In this document: positions 14,415-16,565 of the stretch, in pieces
How positions within the stretch are numbered: position 1 is the stretch's first letter
Layout of the letters: the number at the start of each line of letters is the position of its first letter
From: JBCBST01 sp039819115
GTDB lineage: Bacteria; Bacteroidota; Rhodothermia; Balneolales; Balneolaceae
NCBI GenBank assembly: GCA_039819115.1
Contig: JBCBST010000071.1
Coordinates: 1-16,565 of the forward strand
Length of the DNA: 16,565 bases
Direction: 5' to 3'
Made by a program: the position numbers and the translations under genes
Notes under the pieces: model-generated
Seen by the model: the letters and a program-made list of their open reading frames with translations, nothing else
Told to the model about the DNA's origin: nothing
Databases searched by the model: none

Positions 14415-16028
14415 ATGACCTTAACTATGATTCTTTCATCCCGACTTCCGCGCACCCTCTCTTATTATTCAATAGGCATCTTTATTCTGGTGAGTGTAGC
14501 ATCCTCTGGCTTGATCGCTCAAACCCCAAAAGTGCCTGCGCCAACTCAGATCGCTCCTCTGGAAGCTCCTTTTCCAATAGAAGATGTACAACGCCCCTCC
14601 TTTCCGGATCAACAGTTTGACGTACGAGACTACGGGGCTGTGACTTACGACCCGGATCATCCGATCAAAAATACCGCGGCGTTTTCCAAGGCTATACGAG
14701 CTGCATCGGATGCAGGAGGAGGAAAGGTACTCATACCGGAAGGAAGGTGGCTGACCGGGCCCATTCACCTGAAAAGTAACATCAATCTTCATGTGTCTGA
14801 GGGAGCTACCGTCCTGTTTAGTACTGATCGGGAAGATTATTTACCTGTAGTCATCCAGCGTCATGAAGGGGTGGAAGCCTACAACTACTCCCCACTGATC
14901 TATGCCTATGAAACGGAAAATGTAGCCATCACCGGAACGGGTACCTTAGATGCTCAGGCTGAGCCCTGGTGGACATGGTTTGAGGAATATGGGTCACCAC
15001 CGCGGGCCGTTGCAGCAAAACAACCTCTGGCAACGCGTACGTTTGGGAAAGGAGCAGGAATGGAAGGGATGCGCCCTAATTTCATCGTGTTCTGGAAATC
15101 GTCGAACATACTGGTAGAAGGCATCCATTTACTCGATTCACCGATGTGGAATGTTCATTTAGTGTACAGCAGCAAAGCCATTATCCGGGATATCTCCATC
15201 AACAGCCTGAACTCACCAAATGGGGACGGGGTAGTCATCGATTCTTCGCACGATGTGCTGGTGGAATACAACCATTTTCAAACCGGAGATGATGCCGTTG
15301 TGCTGAAATCGGGCCTCAACGAAGATGGATTAGCCATCAATATCCCTACCGAAAAGGTTATTATTCGAAATTTTGTAGCCAATAACGTGCGAACCGGAAG
15401 TGGTGGGGTCGTTTTTGGAAGTGAAACATCGGGAGGGATCCGCAATGTGTTGGTGCATGATGCCTATTTCGACGGCAGTGATCGGGGCATTCGTTTCAAA
15501 ACGGAGCGGGGACGGGGAAATGTAATCGAGAATATCTGGATACGGGATGTTGAGATGAAGAACATTACCTTCGAAGCCATCAATTTCAATACGTTTTACA
15601 CCGGACCAACGGCAACGGGTCCGTCACCGGGTCTGAGGAATATTGATATCCGGAACGTTCAGATTGATGGAGTCCCAACAGCTATTGTCCTCACCGGTCT
15701 CCCGGAACGATGGCTGGAAGACATCACCCTTGATAACATCACGGTGGAAAACACAGAACGGGGCGCACGATTAACCCGTGTAAAAAACCTTAGCCTGAAC
15801 AATGTTCGGATCTCATCCAGGGAAGCAGCCCTGATTGCGGATAACGTCTACGAATTCAGCCTGAAACAGGTCACCCTTCGCAATACCATGAATGTTCTCC
15901 CGCTGACCTTAATGGGAACCTACACCGGAGCTGTCTTTACCTCAGATTTTCCCCTGGATCAGATTCAGTTCAAAGACGGACTAACAAAAGACATCATTGC
16001 TAAGCGAGCGGCTGCTCAGAGTTGGTAG
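14415..16028 (+). CDS. Exported GH28 (polygalacturonase-like) glycoside hydrolase
   Basis: Secreted right-handed parallel beta-helix enzyme of family GH28, which hydrolyses pectin-type galacturonans or rhamnogalacturonans. A signal peptide covers about 1-36 (core YYSIGIFILVSVASSGLIAQ). A second ATG 12 bp later is an equally good start. The helix domain begins FDVRDYGAV (68-76), the usual GH28 opening. Catalytic motifs: NGDG (269-272; canonical N-x-DG), GDD (291-293) and the RxK-type R360-F-K362 in DRGIRFKTERGRG. The expected GHG motif is different: it reads TGSGGVVFGSE (327-337), with Ser329 where most GH28 enzymes have His. The three acids (Asp271, Asp292, Asp293) are intact, so hydrolysis remains possible but specificity may differ. 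The gene follows ppk1 by 19 bp with no terminator between, so it may be co-transcribed. No other pectin-degradation gene is in the window. Confidence 0.9.
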   Translation: MTLTMILSSRLPRTLSYYSIGIFILVSVASSGLIAQTPKVPAPTQIAPLEAPFPIEDVQRPSFPDQQFDVRDYGAVTYDPDHPIKNTAAFSKAIRAASDAGGGKVLIPEGRWLTGPIHLKSNINLHVSEGATVLFSTDREDYLPVVIQRHEGVEAYNYSPLIYAYETENVAITGTGTLDAQAEPWWTWFEEYGSPPRAVAAKQPLATRTFGKGAGMEGMRPNFIVFWKSSNILVEGIHLLDSPMWNVHLVYSSKAIIRDISINSLNSPNGDGVVIDSSHDVLVEYNHFQTGDDAVVLKSGLNEDGLAINIPTEKVIIRNFVANNVRTGSGGVVFGSETSGGIRNVLVHDAYFDGSDRGIRFKTERGRGNVIENIWIRDVEMKNITFEAINFNTFYTGPTATGPSPGLRNIDIRNVQIDGVPTAIVLTGLPERWLEDITLDNITVENTERGARLTRVKNLSLNNVRISSREAALIADNVYEFSLKQVTLRNTMNVLPLTLMGTYTGAVFTSDFPLDQIQFKDGLTKDIIAKRAAAQSW

Positions 16029-16231
16029 GTTAGGTATAGAATAGGAAACGGGGGCTCGTGTCTTCCTGCACAGATCTGAGTATACCGCATTGTGAGAGGA
16101 TGGCAAAAAATAGGGCGTATAGTGATGCCCCTACGAATCAAGACAGGAGATTAACGCGTGGGCTAGGTGATACCAGACAACTTGCACTGTGGGAAGGAAA
16201 ACGCTTTTAACTCTTTTAGTTAGTTAATTAG
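16029..16231. other. Intergenic region after the GH28 gene
   Basis: About 203 bp between convergent genes. It contains a weak REP-like hairpin (TAGGGC/GCCCCTA, 16111-16133) and a simple TTAG/AGTTA repeat (16216-16235) that supplies stop codons in several frames. No clear T-tailed terminator is present for either gene. Confidence 0.5.
16111..16133. repeat. Weak REP-like hairpin
   Basis: TAGGGC (16111-16116) pairs imperfectly with GCCCCTA (16127-16133), leaving one bulged C, around a 10-nt loop. It resembles short interspersed GGGGC-type palindromes, but this copy is small and imperfect, and no T-tail follows. Confidence 0.3.
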
Positions 16232-16565
16232 TTAGGATTGTATATCTTCAAGAACGCGCACTAAAAATCGCTGGAACTCAAATACGTCTCGAAACTTCCC
16301 TTTCCCTCCCAAGATTGGCAAAACAGCTACTTCCCCGTTATCGAGTTTAAGTCCTATATAACTTGCCGTATGTTTGTATTTAGGGGTTTCATAGTCTTTT
16401 ATACTTTGGTACTTAACAAATCTAAAATGTGAACCGATTTGTAAATTACCATCCCAAAATAATAGCCCTCTTTCAAAGACACCAATCGAAAAATATGGCT
16501 GGGAAGGTTCATTAAAATAAACACCTATTAAATCTTCATTGTGTTCATATAACTCCCTATCAACT
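16232..16565 (-). CDS. Hypothetical protein, C-terminal part (110 codons)
   Basis: An open frame enters from the right edge and ends at TAA (16232-16234). It encodes 110 residues with good protein character, including YFSIGVFERGLLFWDG, YKHTASYIGLKLDNGEVAVLP and an ending FRDVFEFQRFLVRVLEDIQS. The strand-rich pattern with a terminal amphipathic helix is compatible with a PH-like or similar small beta fold, which is inference only. No family is recognised. The base composition is clearly more A/T-rich than the rest of the window, as expected for an acquired accessory gene. It is convergent with the GH28 gene. The N-terminus and its neighbours lie outside the window. Confidence 0.7.
   Translation of the reverse strand, partial: VDRELYEHNEDLIGVYFNEPSQPYFSIGVFERGLLFWDGNLQIGSHFRFVKYQSIKDYETPKYKHTASYIGLKLDNGEVAVLPILGGKGKFRDVFEFQRFLVRVLEDIQS

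Overview
The window looks like chromosomal DNA from a free-living, Gram-negative bacterium of the Bacteroidota/Balneolota type; a Balneolaceae-like marine organism is my best guess. The reasons are mixed. Several starts lack a Shine-Dalgarno sequence, a TAnnTTTG-type -7 element lies before metK, and there is a LytS-type 7TM kinase with a LytTR regulator. There are also several secreted hydrolases and short palindromic intergenic repeats of a style common in these genomes. The assignment is inference from sequence character, not from a search.

Layout. Positions 1-80 hold the first 26 codons of a minus-strand gene that reads like an Nramp-family metal transporter. It is divergent from a two-gene plus-strand operon (146-2752) encoding a membrane histidine kinase and its LytTR response regulator. 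A 213-bp gap with a possible LytTR direct-repeat site and a strong intrinsic terminator follows. Next comes a large secreted M14 zinc carboxypeptidase (2966-5575), which ends at a bidirectional terminator shared with a minus-strand cluster. That cluster is read as amidohydrolase 1, amidohydrolase 2, then ClpP (8758 down to 5656). The two amidohydrolases are exported paralogues separated by 3 bp, and the second has lost most metal ligands.

A 466-bp stretch with little recognisable content separates the cluster from metK (minus, with its own terminator and promoter). The 707 bp between metK and ruvB hold no convincing gene but carry four separate inverted repeats, including a 117-bp REP/MITE-like palindrome. 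ruvB (minus, GTG start) is divergent from ppk1 (plus). Only 19 bp after ppk1 is an exported GH28 polygalacturonase-like enzyme. The window closes with a short intergenic stretch and the C-terminal 110 codons of an AT-richer, unrecognised minus-strand gene.

How the genes work together. Most are housekeeping genes (metK, ruvB, ppk1, clpP) mixed with secreted hydrolases: peptidase, amidohydrolases and pectinase-like. These suit a heterotroph living on proteins and polysaccharides. I see no defence island, prophage, integrase, CRISPR array or obvious multi-gene novel system. The most interesting signals are the palindrome cluster between metK and ruvB, the intact/degenerate amidohydrolase pair, the GH28 enzyme lacking the usual catalytic-site His, and the LytTR-like direct repeat next to the regulator gene.
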